Assembly: GCF_020921035.1 (NCBI RefSeq)
Contig: NC_063151.1
Location: 29,456,934-29,520,933, forward strand
From: Rhodamnia argentea
Taxonomy: Eukaryota; Streptophyta; Magnoliopsida; Myrtales; Myrtaceae
Length of the DNA stretch: 64,000 nucleotides
Direction of reading: 5' to 3'
Below the pieces are notes generated by a model, which saw only the letters and a program-made list of their open reading frames with translations, searched no databases and was not told the origin of the DNA. Below, in pieces: positions 1 through 12,851 of the stretch. Both the position numbers and the translations under genes were made by a program. Within the stretch, counting starts at the first letter, position 1, and the number at the start of each line of letters is the position of its first letter.

Positions 1-261
1 TATGGTCCTTCCTGAAGAACTCTTCCATTTCAGGATGACAGCACATTTAAAGCATAGGCAGAACCACACTGTCATTGTTTCTGGCCTCTTACATGCGAAT
101 GCTTTGTTCACTGGTCTTACTCAGTTTGTTAAGGGTTCGATTTTACTATGTGTGCTGCTATACGTGCCATATATATGTCAAGGGGAACTATTTTGATGTA
201 GAATTCTATATGCGAGTGTGGATATCCCTTCGTGTCATCTTATTTGCTTGTTTACTTTAAG

Positions 262-2595
262 GGTACTGCAGAAGTGAATCACCAAAACAAAGAATCCATG
301 CAAGTCCATAGCCACTCTCAGACTCGATCATTGGCATTGGTGCCTTTTGTCAGAAGTGAACTGGCAGTCTCATCCAGTGAGTTGAGTCTTTCCACACCTA
401 CTAAATTGGTTCCTTCTGGGGCTAACCCGCCTGATGAAGTTGATTCAGAGGAATCAAACCAGCAAGATCACCCAGGTACTGGCATCCAGGCAAAACAATC
501 TGAACATAAAGGAAGTGTGCCTTCTGTCATGGCTGAGAGATTGTCTGATGATGGATACAACTGGCGGAAATATGGACAAAAACATGTCAAAGGAAGTGTG
601 TTCCCACGTAGTTATTACAAATGTACACATCCTAACTGTGAAGTGAAAAAGCTTTTTGAACGCTCCCCTGATGGACATATTACTGAGATTATTTACAAAG
701 GAGTACATGATCATCCCAAACCAGAACCAAATCGGCGTGTTACTGGGGGTATTATGATGCATATACAAGGAGAAAGATCTGCTAATGCTTCACCTTTAAC
801 TGGTGGTATGGTTTTTCTTTTTGCATGCTTTCTTGGCCAACAAGCTGAAATAGAAGTAATCTCACTTCTATTCCTTATCCTACAGAGACTTCATCAAACA
901 TCTATTATCAAACTTCCAATGTCATTGGGCCAAAGAGTACTGCACAGCTATCTCTGGCAGCTGGGAATGAGGATTGTGTTGAAGGTGCCGCTTCCTTGCA
1001 GTATAGGATTTGTGATGAGGTTGATGAAGATGATCCTTTGTCAAAGAGAAGGTACTAATTTTTCAAAGGGGTTTTAATTATCTTGTTTATTTCTTCCTTT
1101 CTTTATCTTGAGTGGAAAGGATACGTAACTGAAGCTTGCTCAACAGGAGGATGGATATTGGACGGTTAGATGTCACTCCCCTTATTAAACCTATACGAGA
1201 ACCACGTGTTGTTGTCCAAACTCTTAGTGAGGTGGATATACTAGATGATGGATATCGATGGCGCAAATATGGTCAGAAGGTGGTGAGAGGCAACCCAAAT
1301 CCACGGTATGTGATGGAACTGCTTATCAGATGTCGATTAATGCATTTGTAGTTAGTATATCCTCATCCAGATGACCCCATCATCATGGACACAATACTTG
1401 GAGCGCCGCATGCATCTGTTTGATGGTAAAATTAAATGCTTAAGGATGCAATGCTTGTCTGGATAAATTCCAAGTAGTTCACAGGTCATTGAATTTTGAT
1501 TCGCAAATATTGTTTTATACTGGTTAATATTACTTGCTCTGTTCCACTGTGAAAAGAGGTATCTTGAGCATGAAAGGATGTGGAAGATTAGTACACTTTT
1601 GATGGTCACTCTTCTATCTCACGTGGTTGATGGCTCCCGAATGAGGGGAGCGACCTTGATTGAGCTTCAAAACCCCTTTAGTCCAATGTTGTGCATTTGG
1701 GTTGAAATCCTGGTTGTGTGCAATTTTCGGCCGAAAGTCTTGGGCCGGTACTAGATCTCACAACAGCTTTAAGATCTATTTCCACTGTCAAAGTAAACCA
1801 AAGATTTGCATTCTAGTACTATTTGATCTCACCTTCCTGTGAATAAACATTGACAGTCATAGCTACAGAAGAAGAAAATTATTCCCTATTCATTTTTATC
1901 TGCTAGTTTATGAGGAAATGGTGATTAGTGTTATTGTCTTTACTCTTTCTTGATAAAAGAATCATTACAATTTGGTCCTTTTAGTACAATCATGTGTGGT
2001 TAATTCCTCAAGATGGACCGTTCATTTGCTGGCCTAATATCACACTCTGGCCTACTGCAGGAGTTATTATAAGTGCACCAATGCTGGGTGTCCTGTTAGA
2101 AAACATGTGGAGAGAGCATCCAATGATAAAAAAGCTGTCATTACAACCTATGAAGGAAAGCACAACCATGATGTGCCGACCGCAAGAGCAAGCAGTCATG
2201 ACATGGCAGCACTCACTGCTCCAGCCGGAACTTCAAGAGTTGGAACAAAAGAAGGGGAAACAATTAGCCTTGATCTCGGAGTCGGAATCAGCTCTGCTGC
2301 TGAAGCCGGGTACCCCAAACCGCAGGGTTTGCGACATACTATCCATAAGCAGCTGGTTCAAAACCAAATCCACTTGAACAATTCAAATATGAAGGTTCTA
2401 CGAGCAACCCCAGTATCATCGTTTTATTGTGCTGATAATTGTGGCGCCACCAATTATTGTAGTTCAACAGAAGATTTGAGAAGAAGCCGAGGTGTGGATA
2501 TTCCACCTCTGAACCATTCTTATTCATACCCACAGACCGTGGCAAGACTACTAACAGGGCCATATAATTGTTTACCCCAAAACCAGTCTAAATAA
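262..2595 (+). CDS. WRKY20: Group I WRKY transcription factor, WRKY20 type (5' part outside window)
   Basis: Nuclear DNA-binding regulator of W-box promoters. Visible exons: 262-805, 886-1051, 1147-1305 and 2061-2595, joining in frame to 467 residues before TAA. Two WRKYGQK domains are present. The N-terminal one (about 535-735) has zinc ligands in CTHPNC and HDH. The C-terminal one is split by a 755-bp intron after PNP, inside the Arg codon, which is the classical R-type intron position of group I; its second half carries CTNAGC and HNH. Segments [32 protein letters not shown] and [13 protein letters not shown] are what I remember of WRKY20 proteins. The N-terminal Ser-Pro region and start codon must lie upstream; positions 1-261 read as intron ending in TTTAAG. 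No disabling change is seen. The neighbouring GRAS gene converges on it. The WRKY20 assignment rests on recalled homologues; group I membership is certain. Confidence 0.93.
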
Positions 2596-4835
2596 GATTC
2601 TGCTCGTTTTGTTATATTACCACATAATGAAAGAGCTGCTCCTTTTATTAACTGGTGCATTTCCTAGTTTGATTGTTTGAATTGCTTATATTTGAGTCAC
2701 CGATGTTATTCTGATTGAGTGTTGCAGCCCAAGAAGCCAAACCAATCTATGTTTACTGAAAATATCGACTTGTCTAGGATTGTTCCATCAAATCCACACA
2801 TGGTGACAGTAGTATTGAGTTCTTTCGTCATTCAAAGCATCTAACTTTCGTGTCTCGTGTGCGCCGATCCTTGATGGGATGAATGTCTCAAATTCAAGAC
2901 TTTGAGCCCCTACCTTTTACATGCCCAAGTTCTTACTAACCGAAACAGCAGCACAATGAATGTCAGGTAGACTTTGCAATGATCGCAAAGCCGTTGCTGG
3001 GATGAAAATTTGAAATCTGCCTTGTAAATCCAAAAGCCACTCGTTGCGGCAGGGCCTTTTTTGAGCACGGGCATGGAAAGCAAAGTTGTAGGACGAGAAC
3101 AATCCTAAAATCTGTTGGGATTACGAAAATCTACTCTGCTGTTTCCATCTCCTACTGGCTTGTAGCGAAGACTACGTGAGTCTTTCTGGTGAATTCTTTT
3201 GGGGGGTAACATCACCAAAAAGCTTTAAATGCCCTGAGAAATTGAGAATACGATACAAGATTCCTTAAATTCTCCCTTTAGTCTGATTCCAAACTGACTA
3301 GTAAACAGCGATGATATCCCAAACCGAAAAGAAGAATTAGGCCTAGGACCAAATTGATGAACTACACACCTAGACCGTTTGAGGTCTTGTCCTTTTTCAC
3401 AATGTGCTGTAACAACTCTGAGTTCGAGCATCAGACCACATACTTCTCAGAATTTACTGTTCGGTTATTTAACGGTCACAAAAGGATCGGGGATTTGTCC
3501 TTATTCCGTTATGTTACAGTGCCCCAGTGCACATAACTGCACGTGCAATGTTGGTTTCCGTCGAGAGGAAGATCGACTGCGGATGTGGGTCGACTGACGT
3601 GATTTGGCCAACCGAGAAGTAAAAAAAACACAGTGACTTCGGTTATGTGACTAGGAACAGTTCGCATGGCAAGCCCTTGGACCAAAAGATACGGGTATCA
3701 TGGAAAGTACTGAATCTATTTTCTCAGCAAGGAATAATTTACTTTGTCACCAATTGGTAACAACGAACGTCCAGAAAAACAGCATACCCTTCAAGATCGG
3801 CACTCTCAGTTTATGTATGTATGCTTTTGATACATTACTTTTTAGAGCTTGGAATGGAGGAGACCCATTGAGGAAGATTCTACAGAAGATTGTCCAAGCA
3901 GCGGTACCGAAAGCCACAAAGAAACACTGAAAAACCAGAAGAAATTCTTTTAAGGTATGAGAAGCACAGAGGGATTTTCAAAGTTGCATCTTCATTGCCA
4001 CATCATAAGAACCTGAGAAACTCAGTAGATGGCAACGAACTGCCGCGGTTCTACGGCACGACCATGACCTGTACCAACAGAAAGCAAAACCCGGTCAACG
4101 AACTCTGCTTCCAGCGCAATTCCCGAGTCTGCAGGATTATAGGTTCGCATTTTGACACAGGATATACCAGAGGCAACGGGATTCAGCTGAGCAGAAGCAT
4201 CCAGGTATTGACCATGATCATGAGCAGTGTTTCCAGCGTCAAGAAAGCAAAGAGAGCCGTGATAGTTTGCACGCACAATAGCTGGTAGCGTAGACAGAAG
4301 TTTTGATGTTAAAGAAAGAGAAGATGATGCAATTGAGTGTGTTAGAGTTCAAATCCAAACCTTCTCATTGTAAAGTATCCTATTGACCATGACTAATGTG
4401 AAATTAGCTCCCATCATTAGTTGCGATTTTTATTACTTCGATCTCAACTTGAGTTTACTCTCTGACCGCAACGATATGAAAGAGGAGGGTCAAAAAGGGA
4501 AGAACCAATCTCTTCAATTGCTTGATTAATGAAAGTTTCAGAAATCTTGTTGAGCAACGTAAAAACTTCTTTAACAAAGACCCCGGCAGTTGTACCTGTT
4601 CCAAAATTCTCAGCGATCTGAGGGTCCAGGAGACTTCATTAGGAGAGCTTCATAGTTAGGTCAGACACAAGAACATCATTTAGCAAAGAAGGGAACCGCA
4701 AGAAGCAGAGCAAAGCTTAAAAAGCGGAACGAGAACAAGCCTGATTTATTTCTTATACATGATGTATCTATAGCTAATCTGTAGAAGTACAGGCAGAATG
4801 GAAAATTACTGAAGAAATATGAAAAACTCGAGTAT
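2596..4835. other. Convergent 3' spacer, no recognised gene
   Basis: Lies between the 3' ends of the WRKY gene (+) and the GRAS gene (-). The first few hundred bases are presumably WRKY 3' UTR. Short open frames occur on both strands around 3.9-4.3 kb and resemble nothing I know. A 63-codon open stretch on the minus strand near 4442-4632 is noted under findings. No repeats with clear ends were seen. Confidence 0.5.
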
Positions 4836-6404
4836 TTAAATGTCGGTCACCTCCCACGCACAAGAAGCGACAAGATGTCGGTTCATCCAGCCAAGGTACA
4901 GAGCCCCGTCTCTCTCCTCTAGTGTATACTTATCGCAGTAACTCGACAGCAAACTCCTGATGGTAGCATTCACAAAGGAGCTTAAAGGGTAAGGACTAAA
5001 ACCAGCCATGACGAACCTCAATCTCCACTTTCCAAGTAACTCATGACGCTCAACTCTCTCTAGCCCCTCGCATGCAATCAGGTTGACAATATCCCGAGCA
5101 AGACAATGCTGCTCGACATTGACCCGCTCCTTTTGCTCCCTTGGCAGAGCCATGTCGATTGATTCGAATATTGCCAAATAGTAGTTAAGTGTCTCAAGGA
5201 AACGCGAGAAGAACGGGGCAGTGTTGGTGTTAGATTCTTGCTCAACAAGAGTCACGACTTTCGGGGACAAGCTCTTAGCCATCCTTATAAGCCTATCACG
5301 GTGATTCTGTGAACAGACGCTCTCATCCGGTATGTGATGCAACATGAGGGGGAAATTTACAGCTATAGCCTCGCCGGCTTGAATGGGCAGGTGTCCAATT
5401 TCAACGTCCGAAGCGGGAACTCCACAAGCATAGAACTGAAATGGCACCCTGCACGCTTTAGCAAGCCTAGACAACCTCTGGCCGACGATTTCCAGGCCTC
5501 CTCCACGGGCATAAGCAGATCCTGAATCGTCAATCCCAGTTATTCGGATACAGGGTGGCCCACCGGGCCGTGCCGCCAGAGCCTGGATCAGGGTGATCCA
5601 CTGGCTTCCCTGAGCAATCTGAAAATCGATTATGTGGATAATGTTTTCATCCTTCATGGCTTCTGCGATTGCTCCGTTCGCCGACACGTACCCAAACTTG
5701 AAGTAAGGGCATATTTCATAGAGAATGTGCATGTACGATAGGAGCTCGGCACTAGCAGGCTCTTTGCACTTTAAAGCTTTGTAGATAGAGCTTCCAGAAC
5801 CCGCCAATCTTGCTATGAGCCCTTCCAACATGTAAGCTGATAATCGCTGAATCGGGTCACCAGAAACTGACACCATCGGGCGTAACTCTGACACCAACCA
5901 CTCAAATCTAAAGGTGTCGTTGTCTTCGATTGCTTTAGCACAAGCACAGAGAATCTTCTTCAGGTCCCTCCTGGAAATAATCTCCATCAACTCATTCCAT
6001 GTCTCAGTCTCTTGAGACATCTGGCCAGGTCCAACCAAGAAGTTGACATCACCCGTGTGGGGCATGTCTGAGCTGGGTCCTAGCATGACAGTTTCCAGTT
6101 CTCGCACTTTTAGTTCGAGGTCATTCAGATGGTCTTGTGCGCAAGAATCAGGCACCGATGCTCGTTTCGATGTGGGACTTTCATCAGGTGAAAACCTCAC
6201 GGCTGATGGGGAATCATTCACATGATGAGGTGCACTTCCCGAGGATGATTCAAGTGTACAATTCCCTTGGCTGCTCTCATCGGAGCATGAGAGATGGTCT
6301 AAGTTTGTGATCGAAGACCAATGAGAAGACTCGAGCTCTTTCGCGGGCAGGTTGTAGAACCTGTCTGAAGCATCCCATGATCCTGGCTTATATGAAGCTT
6401 GCAT
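4836..6404 (-). CDS. GRAS family transcription regulator, PAT1 clade (scarecrow-like)
   Basis: Intronless 522-residue protein starting at ATG 6404. The N-terminal 140 residues are Ser-rich and probably disordered. The GRAS domain spans about 148-518: leucine heptad region I from DLKKILCACAKAI (147-159), VHIID-type motif IHIID at 256-260 followed by FQIAQGSQW, leucine heptad II around 300-345, PFYRE region around 406-417, RVER at 450-453, and the SAW region ending in CAWEV (515-519). Phrases such as LVEQESNTNTAPFFSRFLETLNYYLAIFESID (in part) and YTLEERDGALYLGW match the PAT1/SCL21/SCL5 branch rather than DELLA, SCR or SHR. PAT1-clade members act in phytochrome A and stress signalling in nucleus and cytoplasm; that role is family knowledge. 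All core motifs are intact. Start fits: it is the first ATG of the frame, and a MQ-S opening is common in this clade. Confidence 0.95.
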   Translation of the reverse strand: MQASYKPGSWDASDRFYNLPAKELESSHWSSITNLDHLSCSDESSQGNCTLESSSGSAPHHVNDSPSAVRFSPDESPTSKRASVPDSCAQDHLNDLELKVRELETVMLGPSSDMPHTGDVNFLVGPGQMSQETETWNELMEIISRRDLKKILCACAKAIEDNDTFRFEWLVSELRPMVSVSGDPIQRLSAYMLEGLIARLAGSGSSIYKALKCKEPASAELLSYMHILYEICPYFKFGYVSANGAIAEAMKDENIIHIIDFQIAQGSQWITLIQALAARPGGPPCIRITGIDDSGSAYARGGGLEIVGQRLSRLAKACRVPFQFYACGVPASDVEIGHLPIQAGEAIAVNFPLMLHHIPDESVCSQNHRDRLIRMAKSLSPKVVTLVEQESNTNTAPFFSRFLETLNYYLAIFESIDMALPREQKERVNVEQHCLARDIVNLIACEGLERVERHELLGKWRLRFVMAGFSPYPLSSFVNATIRSLLSSYCDKYTLEERDGALYLGWMNRHLVASCAWEVTDI

Positions 6405-7690
6405 TAATTACCAGTTCACCGAGTGCTCAAGGACAAAGTTGAGGATTCAAGCAACCGGCAGATCTTCGAGGCACCAATGGTATCAAGCTCAACAGGTAGC
6501 GTCACTCTACATATGAAAAGGACCTCGATCAGAACAGCATATGCCGCTTCACTGTGCTCTCATGGAACATCAGATAAGGGACTTTTTCAGCATCAATGGA
6601 AAACCGAAGGGGATCTCTTATGGACGAATTCGCATAAGATAATAGAGACCGTGTATGAACCAGCTCATTCGACATCAACGGGTGGCAAAAAGTACAAAAT
6701 GAACAGAAAATGAGGCAGAATCGTGATGCAACATAAATCTGGCTAAATAAAATAGATTTGCCAACAGAAATCAGAGTTGCTAGTAGAAAAATGAGATAGC
6801 TTCGGCGCATTATGTCATCCTCAAAAATAACTATTTGCACCTTAACCTTGGGCAGACTAGAAGTACAAATTGGATCAGATTCACAATTCTTCATTTGCTC
6901 AGTTACATGAATTTGCAATCTAACAAGCAAGCACCAAATCACTAATCAGGGTACTAGATCAAGAACTTATGTTTTTTTTTCCCTGCGAAGTTGAAATACT
7001 TGAAAGTGATGAAAAGTAAGAGAAAGGCAAATCAATGTCAAAGACACTGCCGAGAGAACAACTTTTCCTTCATGCAGATAATATAAACTTTTGCCAACTA
7101 TCTACTGCTGAAATAAATATCAAGCTAACCTAAACTTTCCTGTAGCAGCAATAACTGAACAACTGTGTGTGTGTGTGTGAGTTAGAGAGAGAGAGAGACC
7201 GCCATTTCTGAAAGCAGAAGACATCAAAAGAACGCCCAAGAACATTCACATCACACTAAAAATAAGCCAATTCAGGCCAAAGCTGAAGAAGCAAAAGATC
7301 ATGATGAGCTAAAAGAGAGAATGGAACTAAGACCACCACCTAACACGATCCACCAAAATGAGAAAAAGAGAACAGAATGGTCAGAAACTTTACAGTGCAC
7401 TGGCGAAGCAAAGGCAATTGCAGAACAGTACGGCAGCTCAGAGGTGAAGATGAAACGAAACGAAACGAAATCAAGGTAAGACAGGATTTTGATGGAGACC
7501 CAAATCTTTTCTGCAAATATTGAAATCTAATCCGAGCCATCTGCTTCGCTTCGAAGTCCCGCAGGCGCAGCACCAACAGATTCGAGAGAACCGAAGGTGA
7601 GAAGACGCAAAGGTGGTCCCCTGCCTGAGAATGATGTTGGCCGTTTTATAACAAGCCCACGTAACTAACCCACCTTGGTTTTTCACAGTA
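6405..7690 (-). promoter_or_regulatory. Probable 5' leader and promoter of the GRAS gene
   Basis: PAT1-clade genes usually carry a 5' UTR intron, so this stretch probably mixes leader exon(s), intron and promoter, but I could not fix the borders. It contains a short (TG)n run near 7164-7178 directly followed by (GA)n near 7181-7198. No convincing coding frame is present on either strand. Confidence 0.35.
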
Positions 7691-8793
7691 TTTTCACCAA
7701 CGCCGCTTAATTAATAGGGTTCAAATAAAGATTCGTACAAGAAAAACCCTCCATCGTCAAGGGCACTTCTAAGATCTTGAAGAAGGGTGTCATTAGATTC
7801 GATAAACTTGAGCAAATTTAGTCTTTTTAAAGACTAGACGTACGGCCTTTAAGGCTTAAAATTGTTAGTTCTTCGGAAACAGGAGTCAAATGGCCTTTTG
7901 GTCCCGCCAAGGAAGAATGCAAGAAAATGACAAAAATTTGAGAAAAAAATTTAAAAAAAAAAAATGAAGAAGAAGAAAATCGTAATTTGGGTTTCCAAGA
8001 TAACAGAGGAAAGATGTCAGTCAGAAGTCAGCCCACCATGTGGTCGGTCCACGCGGTTTTCGCCGAAGCTCGGAACGATATGTCTTCTGCTCCGTTTTCC
8101 AGGTCGAATTCAAATTTTCCGTCGGTCCAAGGTCGATCCTCACTCCGTCCCAATTTTTATAATTTCTTTCTTCTTCTTTTTTAACTGATAGGAGGAAAAT
8201 TTCAAAAAAATTTACTGAAGCTGGACATACATGTCGACACTTCTGCTATATAAATCAACTTTTAATAAGAAATTGATTTTTCTATATTTGCTTCTGAGCA
8301 AAGATTCATTTTCCTACTTTTAGAAAGAAGTAAATTTTCTTTATTTCTTCAAGTTACTCCGAAATTATTTTTAAAGCATTTTGCTCTAAAAGTAAAAATA
8401 AAAATAAACTTATCTAATCGAATAAATTTTTATTTTAAAAGATAATTCTACTTTAACAATACTTTTAAAATAGAAATTTTATTTTAAATTTTCGTTACGC
8501 GTTTCAAGGGCTTGCCCTGTCCCTTCACCGTATTCCCCGTCGACATCAAATTCTGCTCTCCTCGTCAAATCTACAATCCTTCGCCATTTACTCAAATGAA
8601 AAGCACTGTTTATTTTTTGGGCTTCCAAATGCATAATAATGTCCACCCAATATAATTCCTTCTGTCATGTCATGGAAGATGACGTGTCCTGATATTTCAT
8701 GATCACATGAAACGCTCCTTGTATAGTTGAATCTGCCTTTGTTACGATGCTCTAAAGATGGTCTAAGATGGACTTTTAACATTTTGTTTTGCA

Positions 8794-8843
8794 CTGTTGT
8801 TGGTCAATTTTTTTTTTTCTTTTTGGTCAAATCTGTTGTTGGT
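8794..8843. mobile_element. Micro-insertion: poly-T plus GGTCAAA with 11-bp target duplication
   Basis: CTGTTGTTGGT occurs at 8794-8804 and again at 8833-8843. Between the copies lie 28 bases made of a T-rich run (8808-8824) followed by GGTCAAAT. Read on the minus strand the insert is ATTTGACC followed by a poly(A)-like tail. This layout fits an extremely 5'-truncated retroposon 3' end. Four comparable inserts lie elsewhere in the window. Confidence 0.6.
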
Positions 8844-9526
8844 TCGCCATGGTTTTTCTGATAACGTGGTAATTCAGAGGCAATTGTCAAGATTTAATCT
8901 AATTCTTTGCTGACTTATTCATTACGTACGGTACAATAACTTTGTAATTATGGAATTAAAGGAATAAGGATGGAATCAAAATCTCGAGGACTGGACGAGT
9001 TTGATCTTATTTTCCCGAGGACCGTCATTATCATCTGGTCAAATTTGTATCGACGAATATGTTTACAAATTCTTTAACTATAGTAAGCCATTCAAACTCG
9101 ATATAATTCTTTTGAGAAATACTATCTGACTTCTTGGAGATCACGTCACACTTTCATATCAATTACCATCCCAAATTAAAAGAAAAAATTTCCATCCTCA
9201 AATCCTAAATCGCCACATCCACCCAAAGCACTCAAACCAATTGAAAACCAAAACCTCAAATCAGATGCTAAAATGAGTTTATCACGAGGGCAATTTGGTC
9301 TTTTCATTATAAGGTTTTATAAGCAAAAAAGCAGACGTATGCGAGTGGCAACGGGATTAAAAGCGAGGCGTTCTTTTATTTTTTCGTATTTTGTCGATAC
9401 TTCTTTTTATTTCCAATAGCTTTGAGTGTTGAATGGGAGTCAACTTCAAACCAAAAGAAGCGTGAACGTGGCTCCCGAGAGTGGTCAAATTTCGACGTTC
9501 CGTAATTTCTTCGTTTATAAACATGA

Positions 9527-9895
9527 AAGACATGTATAATGATATTCAATCCTAAACTTTTTAATTTTATAAATTGAGTTCTAAACCTTTTCACGTTTTA
9601 TCAACCGAGTCTATTCGGCTAATTTTGGTTGGAAACTAATATTTTTTAAAATTTTAAAATTTATTTTTCTATATTTCTTTTATTTTTTTTCTTTGCTTTT
9701 CTTTAATTTTTTTAAATATGGTCGGCGAGGCAAACCACATCAACAGCAACCATGCCACGTAGGACGATGGGATACACATCAGCCGTTTTTAGCCAAAAAA
9801 TGATTGGAGTGAGTCAATTGGCAAAACGTGAAAAGATTAAAGACCGAATTGGCAAAAATTAAAAGGTTTAGGACTTTTTGGATAGTTTTCTCTCC
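9527..9895. mobile_element. Non-autonomous MITE with ~75-bp terminal inverted repeats
   Basis: The left arm reads TCCTAAACTTTTTAATTTT then TTCTAAACCTTTTCACG (about 9550-9600). The reverse complement of the right arm (about 9806-9880) reads TCCTAAACCTTTTAATTTT then TTTAATCTTTTCACG. The arms therefore form a terminal inverted repeat of about 75 bp with two internal repeats of a 'CTAAACCTTTT' word. The core (9650-9800) is AT-rich and non-coding. Exact ends and target duplication could not be fixed, so superfamily is open; Mutator-type is possible. Confidence 0.6.
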
Positions 9896-12851
9896 GAAAA
9901 TCCGAACTAGAATAAACCTTAACTAGGGCAAATCCTTGCCGCCACAGCATAATTACCGGTGGAACATCATCAAAGTATAATCAATTTTATACTTTCTAAT
10001 CCAATAATAAACAACCCTTTTTATAGCTCATAAAAAACAAGGACCGTCAGCGTGACGTAATCTGACCGTCATATCTTTTTGCCGGTATTTTCATTTGCTT
10101 GAGCTTCAACTTTGGACTCATCACGTTTTATTAATCTGAGGAATCTGTCCAAATCCAAGGGAGGGCACGAAAATTCCAAACCCACAATCATGAACCCAAG
10201 ACCTTTTGGCCCGCATAATCGAGAAATGATTGACAACTTGGCCTCAGAGGCTGAATCCATGCGAAAGATCAAGCGATCAATCAGCTCGAAAGAGAAGTCC
10301 GAGATAAAACGAGGGACACGAAGCAAGAGAAAAACCTGCTACTCAACGAAGTCAATGATGGTCGAATCGAAATGGTTGTCCATGTCGATCTCCTCCGGCG
10401 ATGTCTTGCATAAGGAGTGACGTCGGAATCTGGAAAAGTCAAGCTGGCTATGTGGATGCGGATTCAACCTCTGTCGATTCGGGGACAAGTCTCGGAAAAT
10501 CAACTAAAGATGAATCTGACCAATGGAATTGAAAAGAAGAAGTTTAATTTCTCCCTCGACGATCTATAATTTTGCCGTGAAAGTTTTCAACTTTGACTTG
10601 CAGCTAACGACGAAATCCTATGAATTCTTCAGAAGATTATGCGGCAGCTATCAGAGCGGTAAATTGAACACATGGAATTATAGACGGTGGGGGCCCTCGT
10701 TGCCATTGAAGCCGGGTGGGGAATATGTGGGGTCCCCGAGGATGTGGAACAAGACAATTCGAACGAATGGAGCACGATTCGTGTTGTCGGAAGGCAAGTG
10801 GCATTTGAAGTCTCATCAAGGTACTTTGACGAACTCAGATGGCAGATGGGATACGATTGAGAGCTAAAGTATTCCTGTTCGTAGATTTACTAATCTTTCT
10901 TATTTTCTTTCCGAGTCTCGCCATTTGATTACACGATAGGAGTTCGAGAAGATAGCATCGTTTTATCGCTATCGGCGTTCGCTGTTCCGTTCTAATTCGT
11001 TTCATTCGACAACTTAGTTCTTTTTTTTTTTTTCCTGAAAAGCTAAATTGGTTCTTCTTGACTTTTGTCCTAAATGTCAAATGTGCAGTTGGACCCATTG
11101 CCAATAGGAGATGGGGTCTCCCATCCACGAGCACAATAAAAGTCACTCAGGCCGTTGTCTTTATGGCGCATTGCGGAAGTCAGACCTTTCTGCAGTATAT
11201 GGACAAGCAAAAGGAGCTGGAGGTAGCGTCTTTGTATCTGTATTTGTCGTCGTTTTGTTGACTTAGAACAGAGGCTGATGCATTGCCCAGAGAAAGCGAT
11301 GGAATTATTGTGGATCAGCGAAGGACTTTTTGCACCTCAGGTCGACAGACTAATCAACACGACAAGTCGGGCTTTGTGCAAAGTCAAGCGCGAAACATAC
11401 GTGAAGCACAAGAGTGGAGTCGGGGACTAAGACTGGAAAGCCAAATCAAAACCAACAAAAGCATCAAGTCACTCCGTTCACTGCGCTTTTACTGTCATGG
11501 GCCGGCAAAGATGGTACTGGAAGAGTTTGGGCAGCACGATGCATTTGAATTCGTAGGCCCAAAAAAAGAAAACAACAATTAAAAAGGCATTGATTTCTGG
11601 CGCAAAGGAGGAAAAAAAAAGCCGGATTCAGTGGCTAAGTAGCTGCTTTTTCCACTAAGTTTAGAGGTAATTTGCTTCTCAATTAGAGGGAAAGTAAAGA
11701 AAGTAAAGAATTCAAATTCCTTGATTGGAATCTTAAACTCACTTTATACTGATATATGATCGTTTGAAATCAGGCACCGCACGAATGGCTTTACCAACAT
11801 TGAGAGAAGATAGGAGGGGGGCCCCCAAGTGAGGAAGCAAGCATCATAGAAGAATGAGTTCTCCCTTGCGTCAGTAAGCAAGTGGAAAGAACCTAAACAT
11901 ATGCAGGAGAAACTGTCACGCTGGGAAGATTGGTCTAGCAAAGGACGTTTCTCATGGAGCGATGCAAAGTTGTTCCAACATTTATGGTCTCAATTCATAT
12001 AAACAAAAAGAATCGAATGCGAGTGCCCCGTGCTGTTAACAGTTGAAGAAATTATATATCCGACTGTTATAACAAAGTCACAACCGGTCCTGCTCTGAGG
12101 TTAGTACCAGTGCACAAACCATAGACATGATTATCGGTTGAAGATGAAAGAGCAGAAGCAGTTCTCTGCAAAAGTCTTAGGAGTACAAGGAGCTAAAGCT
12201 CACTACTAGACTTTCAGCCAGTGCTTTCCCACAAACTCTCTCTTAACGAGGAAATGACACAAGAATACGTGCAATTTCAGCACTGGAACTACTGCAGCAA
12301 ACTGATCGATTATTCTCATCACAGGTACATACGTTTGGGAGTTAGGGATGTTAGAAGAAAAAGCCGTCATTTATCCAAAAAAAGAAGAAGCTGCAGGTAG
12401 ATCCTAACATAAACAGAGACCAAACTTACGCCTTTTCTTGCATGTTTTGATCCGCGCAAAATCTTCCAGAATTACACATTAAAACTCCTCCGTTTTTCTT
12501 TTGTGTGTACTCATACTAATTGTTTCTTCTGGCCATATGATTAAGCAGTCGATCTACTGTCGCAACGAGGAGGCACACAAAGACAATAGAAGTGCGGATC
12601 TTTCATGACACCCGCAAGATGTTACAGACTCTGCCAAGCAAATTGCAAGCAACTCTGTGTCAACAGCATGATTCGATGCATCTTTACCTGTTCTTTTTTG
12701 TTTCAGCATCACTTTCACTGAATGATCGATGAGCAAATCGTTCACAGGCTACACTAGAGGGTTCAGGAAAAACCCTTTGTCTTAGAAGAATAGGAGGAAC
12801 GTCACAGATTAAACCTTCAAGAACGAACAGTGAAGAAGTGGTGAATGTGGT

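Larger units (their letters stand above)
7691..12851. other. Gene-poor, AT-rich intergenic region
   Basis: About 5 kb without a recognisable gene. It holds a poly-T micro-insertion (8794-8843), a palindromic MITE (about 9527-9895) and several anonymous open frames of 60-114 codons near 10.1-11.6 kb that match nothing I know and do not form a family-like protein. The last 1 kb should include the 3' UTR of the zinc-finger gene that ends at 12852. Confidence 0.5.
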
